This document shows positions 1 to 6,388 of a stretch of DNA of 45,166 nt, piece after piece. The DNA comes from an uncultured Collinsella sp. (GTDB taxonomy: Bacteria; Actinomycetota; Coriobacteriia; Coriobacteriales; Coriobacteriaceae), in NCBI GenBank assembly GCA_900542085.1, contig UQMK01000018.1, forward strand, positions 1-45,166, given 5' to 3'. Numbering within the stretch: position 1 is the first letter of the stretch; the number at the start of each line of letters is the position of its first letter. A program made the translations under genes and the position numbers. The notes beneath the pieces are model-generated. The model made no database searches and was not told the DNA's origin. It saw nothing but the letters and a program-made list of their open reading frames with translations.

Positions 1-54
1 CCTATGACGTTCTGATTCGTAGTCAGACCCTCTATCCAGCTGAGGTAACGCCGC
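1..54 (-). tRNA. tRNA-Arg(ACG), 5' part only
   Basis: This is the 5' part of a tRNA-Arg gene cut by the window edge. Its 54 bases match positions 370-423 of the complete tRNA-Arg below, including the anticodon loop CTACGAA (anticodon ACG). The T-arm and 3' acceptor strand lie outside the window. It has its own promoter at 67-95, so it is probably a functional second copy. Confidence 0.93.
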
Positions 55-66
55 AACGCACGGATT

Positions 67-95
67 ATTATGCACGCGAGCCCCCGATGGGTCAA
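67..95 (-). promoter_or_regulatory. Promoter of the first tRNA-Arg
   Basis: Read on the minus strand, TTGACC (90-95) and CATAAT (67-72) are separated by 17 bp and sit just upstream of the tRNA 5' end at 54. An A/T tract TTTTTTCAAATTGTCG precedes the -35 box and is nearly identical to the one before the tRNA-Phe promoter. Confidence 0.75.
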
Positions 96-217
96 GCGAC
101 AATTTGAAAAAATTTTACGGAGTGGTGATTAGGCTGTTCACACCCCGACCGAGGTTCGAATCCATGCATGGTTTCCAAAAAAGAAAAGTCCCCGTTGCCG
201 GAGGCTTCAAGTTCGAT

Positions 218-237
218 TGGTGCGGCGTATAGGATTC
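218..237 (-). pseudogene. tRNA-Arg 3' fragment
   Basis: This 20-nt copy of the tRNA-Arg 3' end runs from the last bases of the T-loop through the acceptor strand and encoded CCA. It is identical to 347-366 of the intact gene. It lacks every other tRNA part and is followed on the minus strand by a second copy of the terminator. Confidence 0.8.
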
Positions 238-307
238 CGCGCATCCGCTCCGCGTCCGCTTCACGCTCGCGCCTCGACCGAGGTTCGAATCCATGCGGTG
301 TTGCCAT

Positions 308-334
308 AAAAGAAAAGCCCCCGTTGCCGGAGGC
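308..334 (-). terminator. Terminator of tRNA-Arg
   Basis: On the minus strand GCCTCCG, a GCAA tetraloop and CGGGGGC form a 7-bp stem followed by TTTTCTTTT. It starts about 13 nt after the encoded CCA. A second copy with one base change lies at 179-205. Confidence 0.85.
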
Positions 335-346
335 TTCAAGTTCGAT

Positions 347-423
347 TGGTGCGGCGTATAGGATTCGAACCTATGACGTTCTGATTCGTAGTCAGACCCT
401 CTATCCAGCTGAGGTAACGCCGC
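347..423 (-). tRNA. tRNA-Arg(ACG), complete
   Basis: A 77-nt gene with encoded CCA. The acceptor strands GCGGCGT and ACGCCGC pair fully. The anticodon stem-loop TCTGA-CTACGAA-TCAGA gives anticodon ACG, whose A34 is normally deaminated to inosine to read CGU, CGC and CGA. The T-arm is AGGTTCGAATCCT. A terminator and then the tail cassette follow. The promoter is at 435-464. Confidence 0.97.
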
Positions 424-434
424 AGCGCAAGATA

Positions 435-464
435 TATAAAACCACTTTAGTTAGTTGGAGTCAA
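435..464 (-). promoter_or_regulatory. Promoter of the complete tRNA-Arg
   Basis: On the minus strand TTGACT (459-464) lies 18 bp from TTTATA (435-440), a short distance upstream of the tRNA 5' end at 423. The sequence before the -35 box, ATTGTGCTTGAC, resembles the tract before the other tRNA promoters. Confidence 0.6.
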
Positions 465-497
465 GCACAATCTCAAACTTTTTTGAGAATATGTTCC

Positions 498-875
498 TTA
501 CGCAGCTCCGTATGCGTCAGCGTCCCCCATGCGATCAATCGGTTTTTCAACCACATCGAACCCAGCACCGAGCTCCCTCAAAAGCGAGCGCACCCGCTGG
601 GCACAGTCATATTCGGCAAACGAGATACTCAGCATGCGCGCCACCTGGTTAGAAGTCCCAACTCCATAGAACTGCTCAAGCGCCACAAGCCCCTCGTGCG
701 TCACAAAGGTCTCGACTACATGCGACGACTCCTCAAAACACCATTGGGTCAACGGACCCTCGCTCGTCTGCCGCACCACCAAACCACCCATACCCGATGG
801 CTCACACGTAACTAGTAGGTGCTCCCCACCTTCATCGCTCTCAAACAAAACTACCCGCTCATCAAATAGCTCCAT
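498..875 (-). CDS. Small protein of unknown function behind a LexA-type box
   Basis: A 125-residue soluble protein rich in acidic residues (N-terminus MELFDERVVLFESDEGGEHL), with no signal peptide, membrane segment or family motif that I recognise. The ATG at 873-875 is preceded by AGGAAGGGG; an in-frame GTG three bases upstream is an alternative start. It is a single-gene unit between tRNA-Arg and the serS terminator. An extended -10 promoter with an overlapping LexA-like palindrome lies immediately upstream, so a role in the DNA-damage response is possible. That is inference from the promoter alone. The protein has no helix-turn-helix and is not LexA or RecA. Confidence 0.75.
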   Translation of the reverse strand: MELFDERVVLFESDEGGEHLLVTCEPSGMGGLVVRQTSEGPLTQWCFEESSHVVETFVTHEGLVALEQFYGVGTSNQVARMLSISFAEYDCAQRVRSLLRELGAGFDVVEKPIDRMGDADAYGAA

Positions 876-908
876 CACATCCCCTTCCTCTCGCTTCTAT
901 TTAACAAA

Positions 909-948
909 AGCATAGCAGGTAGATTGCTGTATACAGAACGTCTGTTCG
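909..948 (-). promoter_or_regulatory. Extended -10 promoter with LexA-type box
   Basis: On the minus strand TGCTATGCT forms an extended -10 (TATGCT at 909-914). CGAACAGACGTTC at 936-948 overlaps the expected -35 region. The box and its next base match 13 of 14 positions of the Gram-positive SOS consensus CGAACRNRYGTTYC. Binding there would block transcription of the 498-875 gene. Confidence 0.6.
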
Positions 949-996
949 TGTATTTTCTATTGAGCTGTCCGCACGATATGGTAAGGCTTTGCGCAC

Positions 997-1024
997 AAAA
1001 AAGGCGCCCCGGAAAGGGGCGCCC
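997..1024 (-). terminator. Terminator of serS
   Basis: On the minus strand GGCGCCCC, loop TTTCC and GGGGCGCC form an 8-bp perfect stem followed by TTTTTTG. It begins about 25 nt after the serS stop codon. Confidence 0.92.
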
Positions 1025-1048
1025 TCGCAAATCGCTTATACAGCCAAC

Positions 1049-2332
1049 CTACGCGACCGGCTCGATCTTCTCGAGGCCACCCATGTAGGGACGAAGAACC
1101 TCGGGGATCGTGATGGTGCCATCGGCGTTCTGGTAGTTCTCCAGAATGGCGGCCATGGTGCGGCCAGCCGGCAGACCGGAACCGTTGAGAGTGTGCAGGT
1201 AACGCGAGCCCTTGAAATTCTCGGGGTCGCGATACTTGATGTTGGCGCGACGGGCCTGGAAGTCGCCGCAGTTAGAGCAGGAGCTGATCTCCTTGTAGGC
1301 GTTGTAGCTCGGCAGCCAGACCTCGATGTCGTAGGTCTGACGGGCAGAGAAGCCCAGGTCGCCGGTGCACAGGCTAATCACGCGATACGGAAGGCCCAGC
1401 TGCTGCAGCAGGTACTCGGCCTCGGCGGTCATGCTCTCGAGCTCCTCGTCGGACTCCTCCGGCTTGGCAAACTTGACCATCTCGACCTTGTCGAACTCGT
1501 GCTGGCGAATGATGCCACGGGTGTCGCGACCAGCGGAGCCGGCCTCCTCGCGGAAGCAGGGAGTGAAGGCGGTGTAACGGCGCGGCAGGGTTTCAGCGTC
1601 GAGAACCTCGCCGGCGTGCAGGTTGGTAAGCACGACCTCGGCGGTGGGGATCAGGAAGTTATCGCCCGAGACGTGATAGGCATCGTCCTCGAACTTGGGC
1701 AGCTGACCCGTGCCAAACATAGTCTGGCGCTTGACGACGATGGGCGGCCACCACTCCTTAAAGCCACGGCTGGTGTGCGTGTCAAGGAAGAAGTTGATGA
1801 GGGCGCGCTCAAGACGGGCGCCGGCGCCACCGAGAACGGTAAAGCGGCTACCGGAGAGCTTGTTGCCGCGCTCGAAATCGAGGATGTCGAGGTCGGTGCC
1901 CAGGTCCCAGTGCGGCTTAAAGTCGAAGTCGAACTCGCGCGGGGTGCCCCAACGACGGCGCTCGATGTTCTCGTCCTCGTCCTTGCCGTACGGCGTGGCC
2001 TCGCAAGGGATGTTGGGAAGGTGAGCCATAAAGTCGTACTGCTCCTGCTCGAGAGCGGTGCGGCGCTCGGCCAGACCGTCAATCTTCTCGTTGACGGCGC
2101 GCACGGCCTCCTTGGCGGCCTCGGCCTCGTCCTTCTTGCCCTCCTTCATCAGGGCGCCGATCTTCTTGGACTCGGCATTACGCGTGGCCTGGAGCTCCTC
2201 GACCTCGGTGATGACGGCACGGCGCTCGTCGTCGAGCTCGAAGAACTTCTCTCGATCCCAAGACGTCTGGCGGTTGGCCATGGCGGTATCGATGGCATCG
2301 GGGTTCTCGCGAACAAACTTGATATCAAGCAT
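1049..2332 (-). CDS. serS: Seryl-tRNA synthetase
   Basis: Charges tRNA-Ser with serine in the cytosol. The start at 2332 (MLDIKFVRENPDAI, 427 residues) is chosen because GGAGG lies six bases upstream; the reading frame stays open further upstream without a ribosome site. The N-terminal ~100 residues form the helical arm that grips the tRNA long variable loop. The class II core carries motif 2 (CFREEAGSAGRDTRG) and a C-terminal motif 3 region around LNGSGLPAGRTMAAILEN. Length is normal for bacterial SerRS. No T-box is seen upstream. A strong terminator follows. Confidence 0.97.
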   Translation of the reverse strand: MLDIKFVRENPDAIDTAMANRQTSWDREKFFELDDERRAVITEVEELQATRNAESKKIGALMKEGKKDEAEAAKEAVRAVNEKIDGLAERRTALEQEQYDFMAHLPNIPCEATPYGKDEDENIERRRWGTPREFDFDFKPHWDLGTDLDILDFERGNKLSGSRFTVLGGAGARLERALINFFLDTHTSRGFKEWWPPIVVKRQTMFGTGQLPKFEDDAYHVSGDNFLIPTAEVVLTNLHAGEVLDAETLPRRYTAFTPCFREEAGSAGRDTRGIIRQHEFDKVEMVKFAKPEESDEELESMTAEAEYLLQQLGLPYRVISLCTGDLGFSARQTYDIEVWLPSYNAYKEISSCSNCGDFQARRANIKYRDPENFKGSRYLHTLNGSGLPAGRTMAAILENYQNADGTITIPEVLRPYMGGLEKIEPVA

Positions 2333-2443
2333 TAGATCCTCCGGCGATATACATTCCATTTAGGTTGCAACCTTGTACATGTATGGGCAAGTATATACTT
2401 ATGAGCGTTTACGACCCAACCCAACTACGCAAGAAGGCACCCA

Positions 2444-2617
2444 ATGGACGCAGTTTTTTCCTTTTTGTTTGGCACCCGCACCGGTTTTGCCATCCTTTTC
2501 GCCGGCGGCATCCTACTGTTTGCGATTCTTGCCTTTGTAATGGAGAAGCGCACCCATAAGATGTATGTCGACCGCGGCCCCAAGGACGAGGACGATCAAG
2601 ACAGCTTCTGGGACTAA
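2444..2617 (+). CDS. 57-residue single-span membrane protein
   Basis: A small gene divergent from serS. The ATG at 2444 has AAGAAGG six bases upstream. The protein begins MDAVFSFLFGTRTG. It has one hydrophobic segment at about residues 14-32 (FAILFAGGILLFAILAFV), a basic patch MEKRTHK just after it, and an acidic tail ending DEDDQDSFWD. This charge pattern suggests an N-out, C-in topology. I do not recognise a family. Its TAA stop forms the outer edge of the palindromic element at 2616-2777. Its reality rests on the ribosome site, the clean hydrophobic pattern and the coding-like composition. Confidence 0.65.
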   Translation: MDAVFSFLFGTRTGFAILFAGGILLFAILAFVMEKRTHKMYVDRGPKDEDDQDSFWD

Positions 2618-2777
2618 CCTGCCAAAAAGGGACAGGTTTATTTTGGTCGGTTTTATCTGGGCAAACGCAAGCGCCCCGCAACTGGAATTGAGCCAGTTGC
2701 GGGGCGCTTTTCGCATATACGACAAAACCGCAGGAAAAACCTGCCAAAATAAACCTGTCCCTAAATGGCAGGTTTTA
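2616..2777. repeat. Palindromic intergenic element with imperfect terminal inverted repeats
   Basis: The left end reads TAACCTGCCA, then AGGGACAGGTTTATTTTGG (2628-2646). The right end is the reverse complement with few changes and starts TAAAACCTGCCA from the minus strand. The arms are about 45 bp. The right end also carries its own short inverted repeat (AACCTGCCA/TGGCAGGTT). The centre is a perfect 17-bp hairpin. The element fills the whole space between two convergent genes, and its ends overlap the stop codons of both. It has no ORF, so it looks like a non-autonomous REP or MITE-like sequence. Confidence 0.75.
2669..2711. terminator. Bidirectional terminator inside the palindromic element
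   Basis: Stem arms 2669-2685 and 2693-2709 are perfectly complementary over 17 bp with a 7-nt loop AATTGAG, followed on the plus strand by TTTTCGC. It can end plus-strand transcripts of the small membrane protein and probably minus-strand transcripts of proC. Confidence 0.8.
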
Positions 2778-3545
2778 CTGGAGGGTGGCGTCGATGGCCT
2801 TGACCAGGGCGCTGCGCATGCCAGCATCCTCGAGCGCGACGACGCCCTTGATGGTGGCGCCGCCGGGTGAGCATACGGCATCCTTCATCGCCGCAGGATG
2901 CTGACCAGTCGCAAGCTGCAGCTTTGCCGTGCCCAGCACCATCTGGCTCACAATGCGATAGGCATCGGCGCGCGGGATACCGTGCTTGACGGCCGCGTCG
3001 CCCAAGGCCTCAATCGCCATGGCGACAAATGCCGGTGCGCAACCGCCCACGGTACCGCCCACAAACAGCAGACTCGAATCGAGCTCGACGACGGTGCCAA
3101 TCTTTCCGAGCAGACCGAGCACCGTGGCACGCTGCTCATCGCCAAGCGTGGAAGCCTTCTCGCAGGCGATAACGCCCTCGCCCACCGAAACCGGTGTGTT
3201 GGGCACCGTCGAGATGTGTGCGACACCCGGCAGGACCTGCTCCCACTTGGCGCTATCCCAGGTCCAGGCGACCGAAAGGACAACCTTGTCGGCAAGGGTT
3301 TCTTTGAGCGGAGCGAAGACCTTCTCAATCATGTATGGCTTGACCGCAGCAACCACGATATCGGATGCGGCGACAACCTCCGCCGCATCACGACAGGCAA
3401 CCATCCCACGTGCCTCACAACGCTCGACCAAGGCGTCGTAGTGGCCCGCGCAGGCGCACATATCGCTCGCAGCCACACCGGCGGCGATCCAGCCATCGGC
3501 CATAGCGCTCGCCATATTGCCAAAACCGACAAATCCGATCTTCAT
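2775..3545 (-). CDS. proC: Pyrroline-5-carboxylate reductase
   Basis: Last step of proline synthesis: reduces 1-pyrroline-5-carboxylate to L-proline with NAD(P)H. The 256-residue protein starts MKIGFVGFGNMASAMADG, an N-terminal Rossmann dinucleotide site. It carries VPNTPVSVGEG in the middle and the ProC signature DAVCSPGGATIKGV near the C-terminus. GAGAGGA lies upstream of the start. Length is slightly short but within the family range. It is separated from rlmH by 73 bp, so it may have its own promoter. Its TAA stop lies inside the palindromic element. Confidence 0.95.
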   Translation of the reverse strand: MKIGFVGFGNMASAMADGWIAAGVAASDMCACAGHYDALVERCEARGMVACRDAAEVVAASDIVVAAVKPYMIEKVFAPLKETLADKVVLSVAWTWDSAKWEQVLPGVAHISTVPNTPVSVGEGVIACEKASTLGDEQRATVLGLLGKIGTVVELDSSLLFVGGTVGGCAPAFVAMAIEALGDAAVKHGIPRADAYRIVSQMVLGTAKLQLATGQHPAAMKDAVCSPGGATIKGVVALEDAGMRSALVKAIDATLQ

Positions 3546-3618
3546 ATCTCATAGTCCTCTCAGACACGCTCTTCAAAACGAAGGCTATTGTCCCACGGCA
3601 TTGTTTCGTATTGCCGAC

Positions 3619-4089
3619 CTATTTGTGATACGGCTCGCCACGGCTGATCTTGCAGGCGCGGTAGATTTGCTCCAGCAGCACCACGCGCGCCAAGTTGTGC
3701 GGCAAGGTAATACGTCCAAAGCTGAGCATCTCGTCGGCTCGTGTGCGCACGTCATCGCTCACGCCGTCCGATCCACCAATCACAAAGGCGATGTCGCTGT
3801 TACCACGCAGCATAAGATCGTCGAGCCGCGCCGAAAGTTCCTCGCTCGAGCGCTCTTTGCCCTCAATGGCAAGCAGGATCACATGCGCTCGAGGCGGCAG
3901 GGCTGCAAGAATCGCCGCCCCCTCCTTGTCGCGTGCGGCATCCACGCCGCCCGCCTTAGCCGGGTCGATATCGGCCGCCTCGCGGATATCCACCTTGGCA
4001 TAGGCACCTAGGCGCTTGGTGTACTCAGCGCACGCGTCCTTCCAAAAGCGCTCCTTGAGCTTACCGACGCAAACGACGGTGTATTTCAC
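3619..4089 (-). CDS. rlmH: 23S rRNA pseudouridine-1915 N3-methyltransferase
   Basis: Methylates pseudouridine 1915 in helix 69 of 23S rRNA using S-adenosylmethionine; it belongs to the SPOUT trefoil-knot family. The 156-residue length is standard. Family features are the start MKYTVVCVGKLKERFW, the knot loop FVIGGSDGVSDDV at about residues 103-115, and a C-terminal region ending LEQIYRACKISRGEPYHK. It begins 6 bp after the stop of the SPFH gene, so the two are probably cotranscribed. Confidence 0.96.
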   Translation of the reverse strand: MKYTVVCVGKLKERFWKDACAEYTKRLGAYAKVDIREAADIDPAKAGGVDAARDKEGAAILAALPPRAHVILLAIEGKERSSEELSARLDDLMLRGNSDIAFVIGGSDGVSDDVRTRADEMLSFGRITLPHNLARVVLLEQIYRACKISRGEPYHK

Positions 4090-4095
4090 GCGCGT

Positions 4096-5034
4096 CTACT
4101 CCTTCGAATCGTTTTGAACTTTGCTGGCGGTCAGCATCTGCTCGAACATCGAGGCCGACTGCGAGAAATCGCTCGGCAGTACGACCGTCGATGTTTTACC
4201 CGTGCGAGCGAACTCTGTCATCATCTCGGACCACTGCGTAAACATGAACAGCTGGTTGGCCTCGTCGTTACCGACACCCGTCTCCTGGATGATCTCGAGC
4301 GAATCCTTGATGCCCAGCGCGATGGCCTTGCGCTGGTTGGCGATGCCCTCGCCTGCCTTTTCCATCGCCTCGGCCTCGGCGGTCGCCTCGGTGACGCGCT
4401 TGATGCGGTCGGCCTCGGCGAGCTCCTGCGCAGCAGCGCGCTTTCGCTGGGCAGCATTGATGTCGTTCATGGAGTTCTCGACCTCGGTCGGCAGCGCGAT
4501 CTTGGTGATGAGTGTCGACACGAGGGTAAAGCCGTAGGCAGCCATCTGCTCGGACACAGTGGCATTAACGTCCTTGGCGATGTCATCCTTCTTGGCAAAG
4601 ACTTCATCGAGCGTATAGACAGGGATGGAAGAGCGCAGGGCGTCGGTGATGAAATCACGCATCTGGTCGACGGGCTCCTGCAGCATGTAGTAGCTCTTGT
4701 AGATGCCCGAATCTGCCGGGCCGGCGCCCATGTCATAGCTCACGTGGTACTGAGCAGAGACCTCAAGGCCGATGGTCACGTTGTCCTGGGTCTTAACGTC
4801 GATGCCAAAACCGTTTTTCATGGTGCGCAGACTCACCGTGGCGGCCTTGCGGTCGATCACGGGCACCTTCATGTGGAAGCCCGCGTTGACGATGCGGTTA
4901 AACTTGCCCAGACGCTCGATGATCACGGCATGCTGCTGTTCAACGACATAGCAGGCGTTGGGGAGCAGCAGCAACAAAATGATGATGGGAAGTAGAAAGC
5001 TCGTAAGAGCAGCGATAATACCGGACAACAGCAT
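4096..5034 (-). CDS. SPFH/Band 7 membrane-anchored protein
   Basis: A 312-residue stomatin/prohibitin-type protein that likely oligomerises on the inner face of the membrane. The start at 5034 (MLLSGIIAALTSF) has GAGGAG just upstream. Residues 1-30 form one membrane anchor. The Band 7 domain follows (VVEQQHAVIIERLGKFN to about residue 190), then an Ala/Glu-rich coiled coil (AAAQELAEADRIKRVTEATA) and a C-terminal tail. The lack of an NfeD-type neighbour makes a specific QmcA or FloA assignment unsafe. It is upstream of rlmH in the same transcript. Confidence 0.9.
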   Translation of the reverse strand: MLLSGIIAALTSFLLPIIILLLLLPNACYVVEQQHAVIIERLGKFNRIVNAGFHMKVPVIDRKAATVSLRTMKNGFGIDVKTQDNVTIGLEVSAQYHVSYDMGAGPADSGIYKSYYMLQEPVDQMRDFITDALRSSIPVYTLDEVFAKKDDIAKDVNATVSEQMAAYGFTLVSTLITKIALPTEVENSMNDINAAQRKRAAAQELAEADRIKRVTEATAEAEAMEKAGEGIANQRKAIALGIKDSLEIIQETGVGNDEANQLFMFTQWSEMMTEFARTGKTSTVVLPSDFSQSASMFEQMLTASKVQNDSKE

Positions 5035-5151
5035 GGTCTCTCCTCTGATAGGCACACGTTGGCACTAGGATACCCGCACGAAGCAGCCACATGGCACCAA
5101 CAGGAGGCCCATAACAAAAAAGCCCCCATTGCTGGGAGCTCTTTCAATCAA

Positions 5152-5169
5152 TGGTGCGGGCGAAAGGAC
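5152..5169 (-). pseudogene. tRNA-Leu 3' fragment
   Basis: This 18-nt copy of the tRNA-Leu 3' end starts at GTCC of the T-arm and includes the acceptor strand CGCCCGC and encoded CCA. It is identical to 5341-5358. The rest of the tRNA is absent. Confidence 0.8.
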
Positions 5170-5302
5170 GTCCGCGTATCCGCTTCGCGGATCCGCACCG
5201 GCTTCGCCCGCCTGCCGGCGGACTCGCCAGCTCACTAAAAACGCTCCGCGTTTTCTTTACGCTCGCTCCTTCACAGGTTCAAGTCCCTGCGATGGGCCCA
5301 TA

Positions 5303-5328
5303 ACAAAAAAGCCCCCATTGCTGGGAGC
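5303..5328 (-). terminator. Terminator of tRNA-Leu
   Basis: On the minus strand GCTCCCA, loop GCAA region and TGGGGGC are followed by TTTTTTG. An identical second copy lies at 5114-5139 behind the tRNA fragment. Confidence 0.85.
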
Positions 5329-5340
5329 TCTTTCAATCAA

Positions 5341-5427
5341 TGGTGCGGGCGAAAGGACTTGAACCTTCATGGGGTTGCCCCCATACGGACCTGAACCGTA
5401 CGCGTCTGCCAATTCCGCCACGCCCGC
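5341..5427 (-). tRNA. tRNA-Leu(CAG)
   Basis: An 87-nt class II tRNA with encoded CCA. The acceptor strands GCGGGCG and CGCCCGC pair fully. The anticodon stem-loop TACGG-TTCAGGT-CCGTA gives CAG, reading CUG. A long variable arm (TGGGGGCAACCCCA) separates it from the T-arm GGTTCAAGTCC. The tail cassette follows directly after its terminator. Confidence 0.97.
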
Positions 5428-5438
5428 GTGCAGGAATT

Positions 5439-5467
5439 AGAATAACGGAGCGCTACCGCGAACGCAA
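5439..5467 (-). promoter_or_regulatory. Promoter of tRNA-Leu
   Basis: On the minus strand TTGCGT (5462-5467) and TATTCT (5439-5444) are 17 bp apart. The preceding A/T tract CTTTTTCAAAAATAG is also the end of tatD, so the last codons and stop of tatD overlap the upstream element of this promoter. Confidence 0.72.
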
Positions 5468-5470
5468 GAA

Positions 5471-6388
5471 CTATTTTTGAAAAAGTTTGCAGGCATTTTC
5501 CCAAGCTGCTCGCGCGATTGCCTCAGCATCCTCGCCGGTACGATCGACACGGTCGTTGACCAGCGTGTTTGCCGTGATAGAAATCATTGCCGGCTCGCAC
5601 TCAAGACCACGAATGGGCTCCGGTGCCATATACGGGCAATCCGTCTCGAACAAAATGCGATCGAGCGGGGTCGCCGCAAATGCCTCGCGCACGTCGTCGT
5701 TGCGCTTAAAGGTGGCCGCGCCGCCATAGGCGATATAGCAGCCCAAACCCACAAAGCGCTCCATCGTAGTTCGATCCTCGCCAAAGCAGTGCAGCACGCA
5801 ACCGGCCTGAGGCACGCCTACCTCGCGCAGCACGTTGTACGCATCAACGTGCGAAGTGCGCTCCCCATCCGAGTCCTCGTGCCGCAGGTGCAGCTCCACC
5901 GGCACATTGCGGCGCACGGCAACTTCGAGCTGACGTGCCATGCAATCAATCTGCACACTGTGGGGCGCCGGCGCGATGTCGTCGTCGTAATCCATGTGAT
6001 AGTCCAGACCGATCTCGCCGATGCCGACGCACAAAGGGTCATCAAGCGCAGCAACAACCTGTGCGTGAATGTCGTCGGTATAATCCGGCGCGCCATAGGG
6101 GTGAACGCCAGCGAGATACTTGATCTGCGGAATATCCCGCATCGGCAGAATTTCGCGCACGAGCCAGTCGCTATAGTCCGTCACGCTGCGCTTGTCGGCG
6201 ATGGGGTCGAGCATCGTCACCAACAGGTCGACGCCCGCGGCTTTGGCGCGCACGAGCGTCTCGGGCACTTCTTTGCCCCAAAACGAAAGCAGATGTGCAT
6301 GCGTGTCGGCAAGCGGCGCCAAGGGCACGGGGCAGGCAACCGTCTTCTTTTTCTTGGTAAACGTCACGCGTTCGGCATTAGGCATCAT
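5471..6388 (-). CDS. tatD: TatD family metal-dependent hydrolase
   Basis: A TIM-barrel amidohydrolase-type enzyme; family members act as 3'-5' exonucleases or deoxyribonucleases. The 305-residue sequence shows the metal-binding motifs in order: DTHAHLL, GIGEIGLDYHMD, LHLRHEDSD, LHCFGED and FETDCPYMAP. The start at 6388 overlaps the end of rsmA by 11 bp, with AGGAG upstream of tandem ATGATG codons. tatD next to rsmA is a common arrangement. The N-terminal ~25 residues before DTHAHLL are longer than usual and lysine-rich. Confidence 0.92.
   Translation of the reverse strand: MMPNAERVTFTKKKKTVACPVPLAPLADTHAHLLSFWGKEVPETLVRAKAAGVDLLVTMLDPIADKRSVTDYSDWLVREILPMRDIPQIKYLAGVHPYGAPDYTDDIHAQVVAALDDPLCVGIGEIGLDYHMDYDDDIAPAPHSVQIDCMARQLEVAVRRNVPVELHLRHEDSDGERTSHVDAYNVLREVGVPQAGCVLHCFGEDRTTMERFVGLGCYIAYGGAATFKRNDDVREAFAATPLDRILFETDCPYMAPEPIRGLECEPAMISITANTLVNDRVDRTGEDAEAIARAAWENACKLFQK

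Larger units (their letters stand above)
146..366. repeat. tRNA-tail cassette at tRNA-Arg
   Basis: Positions 146-237 recur at 275-366 with a constant 129-bp offset. The best conserved part, 181-237 versus 310-366, is 57 bp with one mismatch (189 versus 318) and covers the tRNA 3' end plus its terminator. The 72-bp insert (238-309) holds GC-rich sequence and then, on the plus strand, GAGGTTCGAATCC (280-292). That is a copy of the tRNA-Arg T-arm in the orientation opposite to the gene. The same inverted T-arm also occurs at 151-163. Related cassettes follow tRNA-Leu and tRNA-Phe. No coding potential is seen. Confidence 0.8.
5106..5358. repeat. tRNA-tail cassette at tRNA-Leu
   Basis: The 64-bp segment 5106-5169 recurs without change at 5295-5358 (offset 189). 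It covers the tRNA-Leu 3' end and its terminator. The 125-bp insert (5170-5294) carries a chain of GC-rich hairpins (for example ATCCGC-TTC-GCGGAT and AAACGC-TCC-GCGTTT on the plus strand). It ends in ACAGGTTCAAGTCCCTG, an inverted copy of the T-arm core of this same tRNA. The core AACGCGGAGCGTTTT, read on the minus strand, resembles the insert at tRNA-Phe. Confidence 0.82.

Noticed and set aside
146..366. CRISPR-like repeat array near tRNA-Arg
   Set aside because: Only two repeat units, both made of tRNA end plus terminator. No regular spacers and no cas genes.
989..2335. A 448-codon open frame antisense to serS on the plus strand
   Set aside because: It mirrors the codon structure of serS, has Leu/Val/Gly-rich low-complexity translation and no ribosome site. 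It is a GC-bias shadow.
2360..2443. T-box leader for serS
   Set aside because: No T-box sequence or terminator hairpin between the divergent genes; the leader is very short.
5170..5294. A third tRNA gene in the insert, because of the GGTTCAAGTCC T-arm
   Set aside because: No matching 5' acceptor strand, D-arm or anticodon arm is present upstream. Only a T-arm plus CCA-like tail exists.
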